The notes under the pieces: generated by a model
Seen by the model: the letters and a program-made list of their open reading frames with translations, nothing else
What the model was told of the DNA's origin: nothing
Database searches by the model: none
Part shown: positions 28,491 to 39,456 of the stretch, in pieces
Layout: the number at the start of each line of letters is the position of its first letter
Numbering within the stretch: the stretch's first letter is position 1
Program-made: the position numbers and the translations under genes
Source: Aeromonas hydrophila subsp. hydrophila ATCC 7966
GTDB taxonomy: Bacteria > Pseudomonadota > Gammaproteobacteria > Enterobacterales > Aeromonadaceae
DNA length: 64,000 nt
NCBI RefSeq assembly: GCF_000014805.1
Contig: NC_008570.1
Location: forward strand, 1,865,001-1,929,000
Direction of reading: 5' to 3'

Positions 28491-29783
28491 ATGATACTCG
28501 CAAGGTTCCTCTCACCCCTGACCAGTCTGGTGATCTTCATTCTGGGCCACGGCATGTTCAACACCCTGCTGACGGTGCGCCTGTCTGCCGAGCAGGTATC
28601 GGCCCAGGCCATCGGCCTGGTATCGGCCGCCTACTTCGGCGGTCTGGTGCTGGGGGCCTTCGTCAACGCCCGCCTCATCATCCGGGTCGGTCACATCCGG
28701 GCTTATGCGGCCTACGCCTCCCTGCTCTGCTTTCTGTTTCTGCTGCACGGCATGGTGGTGGAGCCGCTGAGCTGGGCGGCGCTGCGGCTGGTGGGGGGCT
28801 TTGCCACCGGCGGCCTGTTCGTGGTGCTGGAGTCCTGGATGCTGGTCTCCAGCACACCGGCCAACCGGGGCCGGCTGATGTCCCTCTACATGATCCTGCT
28901 CTACGGCTCTCTGGCCATGGGGCAACTGCTGCTCAAGTGGGTGGATCCCATGGTGCTGACCCCGTTCGCCCTGTGCGCCATGGCGGCGACCCTGTCGGTG
29001 ATCCCGCTGGCGGTTTCCCGGGTAGCGACCCCGGCCATGGTGGCACCCCAGCCGGTCGGCGTGCTGGAGCTGGTGCGCCTCACCCCGGCGGGGATGGGCA
29101 GCAGCTTTACCTCCGGCCTCATCCTCGGGGCCATCTACGGCCTGCTGCCGCTCTATTTTACCGACAGCGGTTCGTCGCTCTCCAAGGTGGCGGACATGAT
29201 GGCGCTGGTGATCCTGGGGGGCATGTGCCTGCAGTACCCCATAGGGCGTCTCTCCGATCGCTACGACAGGCGGCTGGTGATCCTGCTGCTGGGCGCCGTG
29301 CTGGCGCTGCTGGCCCTGTTGATGGTGCTGCTGCCCGCCGGCTGGCGCGAGCCGCTGATGGGTGGGCTGGTATTTCTGCTGGGCGGCATGGCGTTCTCCA
29401 TCTATCCCTTGAGCCTCAGCCATGCCTGCGACGAGCTGCGCCCGGATCAGGTGCTGGGGGCCAATCAGGGGTTGCTGCTCGCCTACAGCCTGGGCGCCAT
29501 GACCGGGCCGCTGCTGGCGCCTTTTGTCATGGCGCAGTTCGGGCCAGAGGGGCTGTTCGTCTATTTCGCCCTCTGTGGCCTGCTGCTGACAGGGTATCTT
29601 GGCTGGCGCAAGCGGCAACGAGCGCCCATTCCGCTGGCCGATCACCAGGTGTTCATCCCGGTGCCGCCCAATACCCCCATGACGGCGGAGCTGGAGCCGA
29701 GAACGGATCTGGCGGGGGAGGCGGTACCCGCCAGCTATGCCACACCCGGATCGGATGAGGGTCAGCAGACGAAGGCTGGCTGA
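28491..29783 (+). CDS. MFS transporter (YcaD-like)
   Basis: 430 residues, about 12 membrane segments. Resembles the YcaD/YfkF-type MFS branch: FNTLLTVRLSAEQVSAQAIG after TM1, SAAYFGGLVLGAFVNARLI as TM2, ESWMLVSSTPANRGRLMSLY between TM4 and TM5, and QYPIGRLSDRYDRRLVILLL as the second motif A. The about 50-residue C-terminal tail is hydrophilic, Pro/Thr/Glu-rich. GGGAG upstream of ATG. Substrate unknown; an efflux role is a family-based guess. Ends at a terminator shared with ahpF. Confidence 0.82.
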   Translation: MILARFLSPLTSLVIFILGHGMFNTLLTVRLSAEQVSAQAIGLVSAAYFGGLVLGAFVNARLIIRVGHIRAYAAYASLLCFLFLLHGMVVEPLSWAALRLVGGFATGGLFVVLESWMLVSSTPANRGRLMSLYMILLYGSLAMGQLLLKWVDPMVLTPFALCAMAATLSVIPLAVSRVATPAMVAPQPVGVLELVRLTPAGMGSSFTSGLILGAIYGLLPLYFTDSGSSLSKVADMMALVILGGMCLQYPIGRLSDRYDRRLVILLLGAVLALLALLMVLLPAGWREPLMGGLVFLLGGMAFSIYPLSLSHACDELRPDQVLGANQGLLLAYSLGAMTGPLLAPFVMAQFGPEGLFVYFALCGLLLTGYLGWRKRQRAPIPLADHQVFIPVPPNTPMTAELEPRTDLAGEAVPASYATPGSDEGQQTKAG

Positions 29784-29802
29784 GTCGCGGGTGCGTACCA
29801 AT

Positions 29803-29834
29803 AAAAAAGCCGACTCAGTGAGTCGGCTTTTTGT
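29803..29834. terminator. Bidirectional terminator, MFS transporter / ahpF
   Basis: AAAAAGCCGACT / AGTCGGCTTTTT with a CAGTG loop; T-runs on both strands between converging genes. Confidence 0.88.
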
Positions 29835-29848
29835 CCATCTGGTCGCCA

Positions 29849-31429
29849 TCAGGCGGTGACGGCGTCAGCTTTGGTCGCTTCCGGCGCCGGATTGCGAATG
29901 AGGTAATCAAACGCCCCCAGTGCGGCGGTCGCCCCGGCGCCCATGGAGATGATGATCTGCTTGAACGGCACCGTGGTGGCGTCCCCTGCGGCGTAGACGC
30001 CGGGCAGGGAGGTGGCGCCCTTGGTGTCGATCTCGATCTCGCCAAAGCGGGTCAGGGCCACGTCGCTCCCTTTCAGGAACTCGGTGTTCGGCACCAGACC
30101 GATCTGCACGAAGATACCCGCCACCGCCAGATGCTTGATCTCGCCGGTGGTGCGATCCTCGTAATCCATGCCCACCACCTTGCTGCCATCACCGATCACT
30201 TCGGTGGTGCGGGCGCTCATGATGATGTCGATGTTGCCCATGGAGCGGGCTTTCTTCTGCAGCACCTCGTCGGCACGCAGGGTGTCGGCGAACTCCACCA
30301 CGGTGACATGTTCGACGATGCCGGCCAAGTCGATGGCTGCCTCGATGCCGGAGTTGCCGCCCCCGATCACCGCAACCCGCTTGCCCTTGAAGAAGGGGCC
30401 GTCACAGTGCGGGCAGTAGGCCACGCCCTTGGTGCGGTACTCGAGCTCGCCCGGCACGTTCAGGTCACGCCAGCGGGCACCGGTCGCCAGGATCACGGCG
30501 CGGCTCTTCAAGGTGGCGCCAGAGGCGAGATCCACGTTGACGTAGCCATCCTTGCTGATGGCGGCGGCGCGCTGCTCGGTGATCACTTCCACGCCGTACT
30601 GCTTGACGTGCTGCTCCAGGCTCGCGGCCAGCTTGGGGCCTTCGGTGTAGGGCACGGAGATGAAGTTCTCGATGCCGACGGTGTCCATCACCTGGCCACC
30701 GAAACGCTCGGCGACGATGGCGGTGCGAATGCCTTTGCGAGCGGCATAGATGGCGGCGGCGGCGCCAGCCGGGCCACCACCGACGACCAGCACGTCGTAA
30801 GGGGCTTTTTCGCTCAGCTCTTGCGCCTTGCGTTCGGCGGCGCCGGTGTCGAGCTTGGCGACGATCTCTTCGAGCGAAATGCGGCCCTGGCTGAACGGCT
30901 GACCGTTCAGGTAGACGTTCGGTACCGCCATGATCTGACGCTCGTTGACCTCGTCCTGGAACAGGGCACCGTCGATCATGGTGTGGGTGATGCCGGGGTT
31001 CAGGGTCGCCATCAGGTTGAGGGCCTGCACCACGTCCGGGCAGTTGTGGCAGGAGAGCGAAATGTAAGTCTCGAAGTGGAACTCGCCCTTGAGGTTGCGG
31101 ATCTGCTCCTGCACAGCCGCATCGGCCTTGGAGGGGTGACCGCCGCTTTGCAGCAGGGCAAGCACCAGCGAGGTAAATTCATGACCCATGGGGATACCGG
31201 CAAAATGAACGCGCGGGGCTTGGCCCTTCGGCGCGACGCTCATGGAAGGCTTGCGGGCATTGGTGCCAGAGGTCTGGGTAATCTTGGGGGACATCTCGGC
31301 GATCTCGCCGGCCAAGGCCAGCAGCTCGGCGGATTTGTCGCTGTCGTTGCCGGACACGCTGATCTCGATGGGATTGACGATGTACTGCAGATAGGTGTTC
31401 AGCTGTTGTTTGAGGTTGGTATCCAACAT
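29849..31429 (-). CDS. ahpF: Alkyl hydroperoxide reductase subunit F
   Basis: 526-residue flavoprotein disulfide reductase that regenerates AhpC with NADH. N-terminal double thioredoxin-like domain with redox pair C127-x-x-C130 ([10 protein letters not shown]); FAD motif [12 protein letters not shown] about residues 215-226; second pair C339-x-x-C342 (VAYCPHCDG); NADH motif [29 protein letters not shown] precedes ATG 31429. About 90 bases after ahpC, with a hairpin between them that may lower ahpF output relative to ahpC. Confidence 0.97.
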   Translation of the reverse strand: MLDTNLKQQLNTYLQYIVNPIEISVSGNDSDKSAELLALAGEIAEMSPKITQTSGTNARKPSMSVAPKGQAPRVHFAGIPMGHEFTSLVLALLQSGGHPSKADAAVQEQIRNLKGEFHFETYISLSCHNCPDVVQALNLMATLNPGITHTMIDGALFQDEVNERQIMAVPNVYLNGQPFSQGRISLEEIVAKLDTGAAERKAQELSEKAPYDVLVVGGGPAGAAAAIYAARKGIRTAIVAERFGGQVMDTVGIENFISVPYTEGPKLAASLEQHVKQYGVEVITEQRAAAISKDGYVNVDLASGATLKSRAVILATGARWRDLNVPGELEYRTKGVAYCPHCDGPFFKGKRVAVIGGGNSGIEAAIDLAGIVEHVTVVEFADTLRADEVLQKKARSMGNIDIIMSARTTEVIGDGSKVVGMDYEDRTTGEIKHLAVAGIFVQIGLVPNTEFLKGSDVALTRFGEIEIDTKGATSLPGVYAAGDATTVPFKQIIISMGAGATAALGAFDYLIRNPAPEATKADAVTA

Positions 31430-31492
31430 CTTCGAATTCCTTCTTTTGGTTGCGGGTCGGCGTTTTGTCAGGCCAGAAAGCAGACCGGCCCT

Positions 31493-31516
31493 TGAACGGG
31501 CCGGTCTTCAGAGCGG
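31493..31516 (-). terminator. Intercistronic hairpin (attenuator) between ahpC and ahpF
   Basis: GACCGGCCC / GGGCCGGTC with a six-base loop (31502-31507). On minus it is followed by TGCTTTCTGG, a poor T-run, so partial termination or RNA protection is likely. Confidence 0.6.
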
Positions 31517-31522
31517 GGAGGC

Positions 31523-32089
31523 TTAGATTTTGCCTACCAGATCCAGGGACGGGGCCAGGGTGGCGTCGCCTTCTTTCCACTTGGCCGGGCACACTTCACC
31601 CGGGTGAGCGGCAACGTACTGGGCAGCCTTGACCTTGCGCAGCAGTTCCAGGGCGTCACGGCCGATGCCGCCGGCGTTGATCTCAACGATCTGGATGATG
31701 CCTTGCGGGTCGATGACGAAGGTACCGCGGTCAGCCAGACCGGCTTCTTCGATCATCACGCCAAAGTTGCGGGTGATGGTGCCGGTCGGGTCGCCGATCA
31801 TCGGGTACTGGATCTTCTGGATGGTGTCAGAAGTGTCGTGCCAGGCTTTGTGGGTGAAGTGGGTGTCGGTGGAGACGGAGTAGATCTCGACGCCCAGCTT
31901 CTGGAATTCGGCGTAGTTGTCGGCCAGGTCGCCCAGCTCGGTCGGGCAGACGAAGGTGAAGTCAGCCGGGTAGAAGAACACCACGGACCACTTGCCTTTC
32001 AGGTCAGCGTCAGACACCTGAACGAATTTGCCATTGTGGTAGGCGGTGGCGTTGAACGGCTTGATTTCAGTGTTGATGTAGGTAGACAT
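31523..32089 (-). CDS. ahpC: Alkyl hydroperoxide reductase subunit C (peroxiredoxin)
   Basis: 188 residues (E. coli 187). Typical 2-Cys peroxiredoxin of the AhpC/Prx1 class; scavenges H2O2, organic peroxides and peroxynitrite. Peroxidatic C48 in [17 protein letters not shown]; resolving C167 in [10 protein letters not shown] near the C-terminus. Start [23 protein letters not shown] precedes the ATG. First gene of ahpC-ahpF, with its own promoter at 32173-32200. Confidence 0.97.
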   Translation of the reverse strand: MSTYINTEIKPFNATAYHNGKFVQVSDADLKGKWSVVFFYPADFTFVCPTELGDLADNYAEFQKLGVEIYSVSTDTHFTHKAWHDTSDTIQKIQYPMIGDPTGTITRNFGVMIEEAGLADRGTFVIDPQGIIQIVEINAGGIGRDALELLRKVKAAQYVAAHPGEVCPAKWKEGDATLAPSLDLVGKI

Positions 32090-32172
32090 GTATTTGCTCC
32101 TTGGTGATGTACATATGCCTGTCTGGGTTTGAAGAGTCGTGCCGGACGAGGCGTTTAACTTTCGATGGATTC

Positions 32173-32238
32173 ATCATAGGGACTTTTCCTAATCGATCAA
32201 AGCCGCAATTTTGAATCACTTAAATCTACTTATTAGAT
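32173..32238 (-). promoter_or_regulatory. ahpC promoter with candidate OxyR-type dyad
   Basis: Minus-strand -35 TTGATC (32195-32200) and -10 TATGAT (32173-32178), 16-base spacer. Just upstream lies ATCTA-cttat-TAGAT (32224-32238), a perfect dyad placed where OxyR binds in other ahpC promoters. The match to the full four-part OxyR consensus is weak. Confidence 0.55.
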
Positions 32239-32437
32239 AAACCATGGCTGCTGTACCTAACATGAATATCGCCGGCATGCCGGGATAACTCCTTGTCGAG
32301 ATTCAACATCTGTGCGCGGCTTCGGCTTTTCAAGGGGAGAGTGGCAGTCTGCCAACCGCAGAGAGGTGGGGTCTGCCGTCTTGCGACGCACAGGCGCCGG
32401 CACGCACGGGGACGAGGGGGAGGGGAATTGCGCGGAT

Positions 32438-32474
32438 AAAAAAATCCCGGCGTCGTCGCAAGGACAAGGCCGGG
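32438..32474 (-). terminator. Minus-strand intrinsic terminator without a clear gene
   Basis: CCCGGC / GCCGGG stem (32446-32451 and 32469-32474) followed on minus by A then seven T. It lies 275 bases beyond the CBS-domain gene, so it ends either a long 3' UTR or a small RNA. Confidence 0.65.
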
Positions 32475-32623
32475 TCATCAAACAAGGAATGGCTATATAA
32501 ACAAAAGCTTTACAGCAAAGACTAACTACGGGGTGTGCAAACTTGCAGACATATGAGAGGAAGAGGACGGGTGCACAATCCCTCGTCTTCCGCTCGGCAA
32601 CAATTGCATGACGGTCATGATAG

Positions 32624-32639
32624 TGTGATGCAGATCACA
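32624..32639. promoter_or_regulatory. CRP-binding site (TGTGA-N6-TCACA)
   Basis: TGTGATGCAGATCACA matches both consensus half-sites exactly. A TGTAAT hexamer lies at 32655-32660 on plus and TATCAT-like elements on minus; which promoter it serves is unclear. Confidence 0.7.
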
Positions 32640-32749
32640 AAGCAAGGTTGTGGTGTAATTTTTCAATCAAAATGAAAGAGTTTCAGCTTTATTGCCGATC
32701 AAGTGCGCTGAAAACGCTTTTATTGTAATTTTATTACATGAAATTGAGA

Positions 32750-33196
32750 TCAAAAGTCGCCAGGCGGCTCCTGCTCCTCCATCAGTTCCAGCAGGTTGAT
32801 GGCGACGGCAATGAAGTCCGACTCGGTGACGATGCCGATCAACTTGCGCCCTTTGAGTACCGGCAGGCAGCCATATCTGTGCCGTTGCAGATAGAGCGCC
32901 GCCTCCTTGATGCCGGCATGGGGATCCACGCTGGCCACCTGGCGGGTCATGATCTCGTCGAGCTGCACGCTGTCGGTGAACTCCGCCTCCCGCTCCGGAT
33001 TGATCAGCAGCAGTTTGGACTCGCGGGTGGCCAGGATGTCGGAGAGGGTGACCAGGCCCAGCAGATGATGCTGTTCGTCAACGATGGGGATGTGGCGGAT
33101 CCGCTCCTGCTGCATCAGATCCATCGCCTGTTTGACGCTGTTTTCCGGACCCAGGGTGAAGGGGTGTTCAGTCATGATCTCGGATAGGGTCATCAT
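32750..33196 (-). CDS. CBS-domain pair protein
   Basis: 148 residues consisting of two CBS domains and little else. Domain 1: SEIMTEHPFTLGPENSVKQA, with IRHIPIVDEQHHLLGLVTLSDIL; domain 2: LDEIMTRQVASVDPHAGIKEA, with YGCLPVLKGRKLIGIVTESDFI. Such Bateman modules bind adenine nucleotides (AMP, ATP, SAM) and act as sensors. No catalytic domain is attached and no obvious partner is adjacent. AAGGAGG six bases before ATG 33196 fixes the start (MMTLSEI). Function unknown; homologues are sometimes called acetoin utilisation AcuB-like. Confidence 0.88.
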   Translation of the reverse strand: MMTLSEIMTEHPFTLGPENSVKQAMDLMQQERIRHIPIVDEQHHLLGLVTLSDILATRESKLLLINPEREAEFTDSVQLDEIMTRQVASVDPHAGIKEAALYLQRHRYGCLPVLKGRKLIGIVTESDFIAVAINLLELMEEQEPPGDF

Positions 33197-33408
33197 GGTG
33201 GGCCTCCTTGTGTATCTGCTTTCACCCTAGCCCAGCCCCCCTCGGCAAAACATGATCAGGGTCAATACAAAACCTTAAAGGTTTTTTAACTGGCCCTGCT
33301 TCACATAATTGCTCGCTATCCCTTGTCTCCCTTGGGTTTTTGGTCTTTTGGGTTGCCTTGGAAGAAGGGGATAACTAGACTAGCCGCCGATTCCCCCCGA
33401 GGTGAAAG

Positions 33409-34476
33409 ATGCAAGTATCCGATTTTCATTTTGATCTGCCAGACGAGCTGATTGCCCGCTATCCCATGACGGAACGTACCGCCAGTCGTCTGTTGCAGCT
33501 CGATGGTCAAACTGGCGCACTGCGCCACGGTCAATTTGTGGATGTGCTGGACCAGCTCAACCCCGGCGATCTGCTGGTATTCAACAACACCCGTGTCATT
33601 CCGGCGCGCATGTTTGGCCAGAAGGCCAGCGGCGGCAAGCTGGAGGTGCTGGTGGAGCGGATGCTGGACGAGCACAGCGTGCTGGCCCATGTGCGCTCTT
33701 CAAAATCGCCCAAGCCCGGTACCCGGCTCATTCTGGATGGCGGGGCCGACGGCGAGAAAGTCGAAGCCGAGATGCGTGCCCGTCACGATGCCCTGTTCGA
33801 GATCCACTTCCTCGACCCCCGCCCTGTGCTGGAGATCCTGGAAGCCATCGGCCACATGCCGCTGCCCCCTTACATCGACCGTCCCGATGAGGATGCCGAC
33901 AAGGAGCGCTACCAGACCGTCTATAACCAGAAGCCGGGTGCCGTGGCGGCGCCGACTGCCGGCCTGCACTTCGACGAGCCGCTGCTCGAGAAAATTCGTG
34001 CCAAGGGGGTGGAAACGGCGTTCGTCACCCTGCACGTCGGGGCGGGCACCTTCCAGCCGGTGCGGGTGGACAAGATTGAAGATCATCACATGCACTCGGA
34101 GTATGCCGAGGTGCCGCAGGAGGTGGTGGACGCCATCGCCGCAACGCGCGCCCGCGGTGGCCGGGTGATTGCGGTGGGAACTACTTCGGTACGCTCGCTC
34201 GAGAGCGCGGCCAAGGTGACTCTGGCCCAGGGCAAGCCGCTGGCGCCGTTCTTCAGCGACACCGACATCTTCATCTTCCCCGGTTACCAGTTCCAGGTGG
34301 TCGATGCCATGGTCACCAACTTCCATCTGCCGGAGTCGACCCTGATCATGCTGGTCAGCGCCTTTGCCGGCTACGACAACGTGATGTCGGCCTACCAGGC
34401 GGCTGTGGCCGAGCAGTACCGTTTCTTCAGCTACGGGGACGCCATGTTCGTCACCCGTCGCCGGGCGCAGGCATAA
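33409..34476 (+). CDS. queA: tRNA preQ1(34) S-adenosylmethionine ribosyltransferase-isomerase
   Basis: 355 residues (E. coli 356). QueA adds the ribosyl moiety of SAM to preQ1 in tRNA, forming epoxyqueuosine. [19 protein letters not shown] is the standard N-terminus; [24 protein letters not shown] and [14 protein letters not shown] are family signatures. GAGGTGAAAG precedes the ATG. First gene of queA-tgt-yajC-secD-secF, a conserved order in gammaproteobacteria. 70-base gap to tgt. Confidence 0.97.
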   Translation: MQVSDFHFDLPDELIARYPMTERTASRLLQLDGQTGALRHGQFVDVLDQLNPGDLLVFNNTRVIPARMFGQKASGGKLEVLVERMLDEHSVLAHVRSSKSPKPGTRLILDGGADGEKVEAEMRARHDALFEIHFLDPRPVLEILEAIGHMPLPPYIDRPDEDADKERYQTVYNQKPGAVAAPTAGLHFDEPLLEKIRAKGVETAFVTLHVGAGTFQPVRVDKIEDHHMHSEYAEVPQEVVDAIAATRARGGRVIAVGTTSVRSLESAAKVTLAQGKPLAPFFSDTDIFIFPGYQFQVVDAMVTNFHLPESTLIMLVSAFAGYDNVMSAYQAAVAEQYRFFSYGDAMFVTRRRAQA

Positions 34477-34531
34477 GCCGCGCCCTTTATACCGGGCCCT
34501 CGGGCCCCCTACTGTCAGACTGTTTCTCTGA

Positions 34532-35683
<1,152 letters not shown>

Positions 35684-35733
35684 CAACGATATATAAGCTA
35701 GTTTTCAAATCTACATCAATAAGAGGTTGTTAA

Positions 35734-36069
35734 ATGAGCATTATCTCCAAGGCGTATGCAGAAGGCGCAGTTCCGGGTGCACAGGGTGGTGGCATGGAAA
35801 TGATCATCATGCTGGCCGTATTCGGCCTCATCTTCTACTTCATGATCTATCGCCCCCAGGCCAAGCGCGCCAAAGATCACCGCAACCTGATGAGTTCCCT
35901 CTCCAAGGGTGACGAAGTCCTCACTTCCGGTGGCCTGGTCGGCAAGATCGCCAAAGTATCCGCCGACAGCGAATACCTCGTGCTGGCCCTGAACGATCAG
36001 ACCCAGGTCACCATCAAACGTGACTTCGTCTCTGCCGTTCTGCCCAAGGGTTCTATCCAGTCCCTCTAA
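35734..36069 (+). CDS. yajC: Sec translocon accessory subunit YajC
   Basis: 111 residues (E. coli 110), single N-terminal membrane segment (MEMIIMLAVFGLIFYFMIYR, about residues 20-39) followed by the cytoplasmic RPQAKRAKDHRNLMSSLSKGDEV motif typical of the family. Forms a complex with SecD and SecF that assists SecYEG-driven export. AAGAGG before the ATG; 18 bases to secD. Confidence 0.96.
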   Translation: MSIISKAYAEGAVPGAQGGGMEMIIMLAVFGLIFYFMIYRPQAKRAKDHRNLMSSLSKGDEVLTSGGLVGKIAKVSADSEYLVLALNDQTQVTIKRDFVSAVLPKGSIQSL

Positions 36070-36087
36070 TCTCCCGAGGAGCACAGC

Positions 36088-37941
36088 GTGTTAAATCGCT
36101 ATCCGCTGTGGAAATACCTGATGGTGGTCGTGGTGATCGCCATCGGTTTTCTATATGCAGCCCCCAATCTTTACGGCGAAGACCCGGCCTTGCAGATCTC
36201 TGCCAGCCGGGGGGCCGAAGTCAAGCTGGACACCCTTGACCTGGTGAAAGAGACGCTCGATGCGGCTCAGATCCCGGTCAAGCATGCGGCGTTCGAGCAC
36301 GGCTTCATCCTGGTTCGTTTCAAAAATACCGAAGAGCAGCTCAAGGCGCGCGACATCGTCGCCAACAAGCTGGGCGACAACTTCATTACCGCTCTCAACC
36401 TGGCCCCTTCCACGCCTGCCTGGCTCGAAGCCATCGGCGCCAACCCGCTCAAGCTGGGTCTGGACCTGCGCGGCGGTGTGCACTTCCTGATGGAAGTGGA
36501 CATGGCCGAGGCGCTGACGAAGCAGCAAGAGCAGATGGTGCAGGATTTCCGCTCCGAGCTGCGTACCCAGAAGATCCGTTATTCCGGTGTGCGCCGGGCC
36601 GGTGATCAGGTACAGGTGCTGTTCCGTGACGAGGCCGATCAGGCCAAGGCCATCTCTCACCTGCGTCGTCAGAACCCGGATCTCACCTTCACCACCGAGC
36701 AGAAGGGGGACGAGTTCGTCCTGCTGGCCGGTCTGAGTGAAGCCAAGATCAAGGAAGTTAAGAAGTACGCCCTCGAGCAGAACATCACCATCATCCGCAA
36801 CCGGGTGAACGAGCTGGGCGTGGCCGAGCCGCTGGTACAACAGCAGGGTGCCGAGCGCATCGTGGTGGAACTGCCCGGCATTCAGGACACCGCCCGTGCC
36901 AAGGAGATCCTCGGCGCGACCGCGACCCTGGAATTCCACATGGTCGATGAGACCGCCGACATCCAGGCTGCGGCCGATGGTCGGGTGCCGCCGAGCTCCA
37001 AGGTCTACAACGATCGCAACGGACGTCCGGTTGTGCTGCAAAAGCGCATCATCCTGACCGGTGACCACATCGTGGGTGCCCAGTCCGGTTTCGATGAATA
37101 CAGCCGTCCCCAGGTCAACATCAAGCTTGATGGCCAGGGTGGCAACAAGATGGCCAACTTTACCAAGGACAACGTTGGTAAGGGCATGGCGACCGTGTTC
37201 ATCGAATACAAACCGGTCGGTCAGCCGGGTCCGGATGGCAAGCGCAAGTTCCGCAAGCAGGAGGAGGTGATCAACGTCGCCACCATCCAGTCGCGCCTTG
37301 GCAGCCAGTTCCGCATCACCGGCATCGACAACGCCAACGAAGCCCACAACCTGGCGCTGCTGCTGCGTGCCGGTGCGCTGATCGCCCCGATCCAGATCGT
37401 GGAAGAGCGCACCATAGGCCCGAGCCTGGGTCAGCAGAACATCGACAGCGGTATGGAAGCCATCGGCTGGGCCATGCTGGTGATCGTGCTGTTCATGGGG
37501 ATCTACTACCGTGCGTTCGGCTGGGTGGCCAACATCGCCCTCACCATGAACCTGGTGCTGATCGTCGGTATCATGTCGATGATCCCGGGGGCCACCATGA
37601 CCCTGCCGGGTATTGCCGGTATCGTCTTGACGCTGGGCATGGCGGTGGATGCCAACGTGCTGATCTACGAGCGTATTCGTGAAGAGATCCGCAACGGTCG
37701 TGGGGTGCAGCAGGCCATCCATCTGGGCTTTGATCGGGCGTTCTCGACCATCGCCGACTCCAACGTCACCTCGCTCATCACCTGTGTGATCCTGTTCGGT
37801 ATCGGTACCGGCGCCATCAAGGGCTTCGCCCTGACGCTGGGGATTGGTCTGAGTGCTTCCATGTTTACCGCCATCACGGTCTCCCGCGCCATCATCAACC
37901 TGGCCTGGGGTGGACGGCGCCTCGACAAGCTGCCGATCTAA
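36088..37941 (+). CDS. secD: Protein translocase subunit SecD
   Basis: 617 residues (E. coli 615). RND-like membrane protein: TM1 at the N-terminus ([21 protein letters not shown]), a large periplasmic P1 region about residues 30-450 with [15 protein letters not shown], then five TM segments including [26 protein letters not shown], the proton-path region. GTG start with GAGGAG upstream. Uses proton motive force with SecF to complete preprotein release on the periplasmic side. Confidence 0.97.
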   Translation: MLNRYPLWKYLMVVVVIAIGFLYAAPNLYGEDPALQISASRGAEVKLDTLDLVKETLDAAQIPVKHAAFEHGFILVRFKNTEEQLKARDIVANKLGDNFITALNLAPSTPAWLEAIGANPLKLGLDLRGGVHFLMEVDMAEALTKQQEQMVQDFRSELRTQKIRYSGVRRAGDQVQVLFRDEADQAKAISHLRRQNPDLTFTTEQKGDEFVLLAGLSEAKIKEVKKYALEQNITIIRNRVNELGVAEPLVQQQGAERIVVELPGIQDTARAKEILGATATLEFHMVDETADIQAAADGRVPPSSKVYNDRNGRPVVLQKRIILTGDHIVGAQSGFDEYSRPQVNIKLDGQGGNKMANFTKDNVGKGMATVFIEYKPVGQPGPDGKRKFRKQEEVINVATIQSRLGSQFRITGIDNANEAHNLALLLRAGALIAPIQIVEERTIGPSLGQQNIDSGMEAIGWAMLVIVLFMGIYYRAFGWVANIALTMNLVLIVGIMSMIPGATMTLPGIAGIVLTLGMAVDANVLIYERIREEIRNGRGVQQAIHLGFDRAFSTIADSNVTSLITCVILFGIGTGAIKGFALTLGIGLSASMFTAITVSRAIINLAWGGRRLDKLPI

Positions 37942-37950
37942 GGAAGAGAC

Positions 37951-38898
37951 ATGTTTCAGATTCTACATTTTGAAAAGCCCATTCCCTTCATGCGCTATGC
38001 CAGGCCGGGTGTGGTCTTCTCTACCCTGCTGATGGTGATCTCCCTGTTCTTCCTGTTCGATCGGGGCCTGAACTGGGGTCTGGACTTCACCGGTGGTACC
38101 ACCATCGAGGTGGGCTTCCAGCAGTCGGTGAGCCTGGACAAGGTGCATCAGGTGCTGGACGAGCAGAAGATTGAAGGGGCGACCCTGCAACACTTCGGCT
38201 CCAGCCGTGACGTACTGTTCCGCCTGACCCCGAAAGAGGGGGTCAAGGTGGAGCAGCAGGGTAACGAGGTGCTGGCGGCGGCCAAGCTGATCGATCCTGC
38301 GGCCGTGCTCAAGCGCGTCGAGTTCGTCGGCCCCTCCGTGGGTGACGAGCTGGCGACCGACGGTGCGCTGGCCATGCTGGCCTCCATCCTCTGTATCCTG
38401 ATCTACGTGGCGGTGCGCTTCGAATGGCGTCTGGCCATGGGGGGTATTCTCTCCCTGGTGCACGACGTGGTGATCACCCTCGGCGTCTTTGCCTACTTCC
38501 AGTACGAGTTCGACCTGACCGTGCTGGCGGCATTGATGACCCTGGTGGGTTACTCCCTGAACGACACCATCGTGGTGTTCGACCGGTTGCGGGAGAACTT
38601 TCGCAAGGTGCGCAAGGGGGATACCGAGTACATCCTGGATCTCTCCATGACCGAGACCCTGAGCCGGACCATCATCACCTCGGGGTTGACCTTCGTGGTG
38701 GTGCTGGCGCTGCTGCTCAAGGGCGGTCCGCTGATCCACGGTTTCTCGGTGGCCATGGTGATCGGTGTCGCCTTCGGTACCTACTCCTCCATCTATGTGG
38801 CGAGCTCGTTCGCCATGTTCTTCGGGGTCAAGCGGGAGCACATGCTGCCGACCCAGGTGGAAAAAGAGGGCGCGGATCAGCAAGAGATCCTGCCGTAA
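37951..38898 (+). CDS. secF: Protein translocase subunit SecF
   Basis: 315 residues (E. coli 323), six membrane segments. N-terminal TM, periplasmic domain beginning LNWGLDFTGGTTIEVGF, then the conserved VGYSLNDTIVVFDRLRENF, equivalent to the D4-like motif of SecD. ATG nine bases after the secD stop, with AAGGAAGAG. Terminator at 38904 ends the operon. Confidence 0.97.
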   Translation: MFQILHFEKPIPFMRYARPGVVFSTLLMVISLFFLFDRGLNWGLDFTGGTTIEVGFQQSVSLDKVHQVLDEQKIEGATLQHFGSSRDVLFRLTPKEGVKVEQQGNEVLAAAKLIDPAAVLKRVEFVGPSVGDELATDGALAMLASILCILIYVAVRFEWRLAMGGILSLVHDVVITLGVFAYFQYEFDLTVLAALMTLVGYSLNDTIVVFDRLRENFRKVRKGDTEYILDLSMTETLSRTIITSGLTFVVVLALLLKGGPLIHGFSVAMVIGVAFGTYSSIYVASSFAMFFGVKREHMLPTQVEKEGADQQEILP

Positions 38899-38903
38899 AT
38901 GAC

Positions 38904-38930
38904 AAGGGCGCCGCGAGGCGCCCTTTCTCT
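38904..38930 (+). terminator. Terminator of the queA-secF operon
   Basis: AAGGGCGCC / GGCGCCCTT with a GCGA loop, followed by TCTCTT. Confidence 0.75.
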
Positions 38931-38997
38931 TATCGCCCGGGTGAGTCATTATGACGGTTTCACCCACGGCTGTTGGCCAACAGGCAAGGAGCAAGCC

Positions 38998-39366
38998 ATG
39001 CAACACAATCCCCGTTTTCTGGCACTGGTAGAGGCCATTCGTCCCCATGTGCGGGAGACCGATGTGCACCAGATCAAACGCTGGCAGGATGAGGGGCGCA
39101 CCTTTCACCTGGTCGACGTGCGGGAAGAGAGCGAGTGGGCCAGGGGCCATCTGCCGGGGGCGACCTACCTCGGTCGTGGCGTGATCGAGCGGGACATCGA
39201 GACCCGTTACCCGGATCCCGACACCGAGCTCTACCTCTATTGTGGTGGGGGATTTCGCTCCATTCTGGTGGCGGAGAACTTGCAGAAGATGGGCTACGGT
39301 CGGGTGGTCAGCGTCGATGGTGGCTTTCGGGGCTGGTGTGATGCCGGATACCCTGTCGAATCCTGA
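38998..39366 (+). CDS. Single-domain rhodanese-like sulfurtransferase
   Basis: 122 residues, one rhodanese domain. Active-site Cys is C82 in LYLYCGGGFRSILVAENL, the persulfide loop; LVDVREESEWARGHLPGA is the N-terminal rhodanese motif. AAGGAGCAAGCC precedes ATG 38998; longer upstream frame rejected because it runs through the secF terminator. Physiological acceptor unknown (candidates are cyanide detoxification, sulfur relay or redox signalling). Placed alone between secF and nlpI. Confidence 0.85.
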   Translation: MQHNPRFLALVEAIRPHVRETDVHQIKRWQDEGRTFHLVDVREESEWARGHLPGATYLGRGVIERDIETRYPDPDTELYLYCGGGFRSILVAENLQKMGYGRVVSVDGGFRGWCDAGYPVES

Positions 39367-39456
39367 TTTATTTGAGGGAGAGAGGCTCAGCCACATGACA
39401 AAGTGTCGGCTGACCTTTACCATATGCCGGGTCAAGCGTAAGCGTCGGAGTGTTCA

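Larger units (their letters stand above)
32239..32749. other. Long non-coding stretch between ahpC and the CBS-domain gene
   Basis: Holds a near-perfect CRP box (32624-32639) and a minus-strand terminator (32438-32474) with no credible protein gene between them; 32645-32749 is AT-rich. Short frames near 32257-32500 look like noise. The box plus terminator suggest an unannotated small RNA on minus, length uncertain (up to about 170 nt). Confidence 0.5.

Noticed and set aside
29831..31495. A 554-codon open frame on plus opposite ahpF
   Set aside because: The opposite strand clearly encodes AhpF with all redox motifs; this frame shows no domain and strong His/Gly bias.
32257..32500. Short frames in the ahpC upstream region
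   Set aside because: Arg/Pro/Ser-rich, no ribosome sites, and they overlap the orphan terminator.
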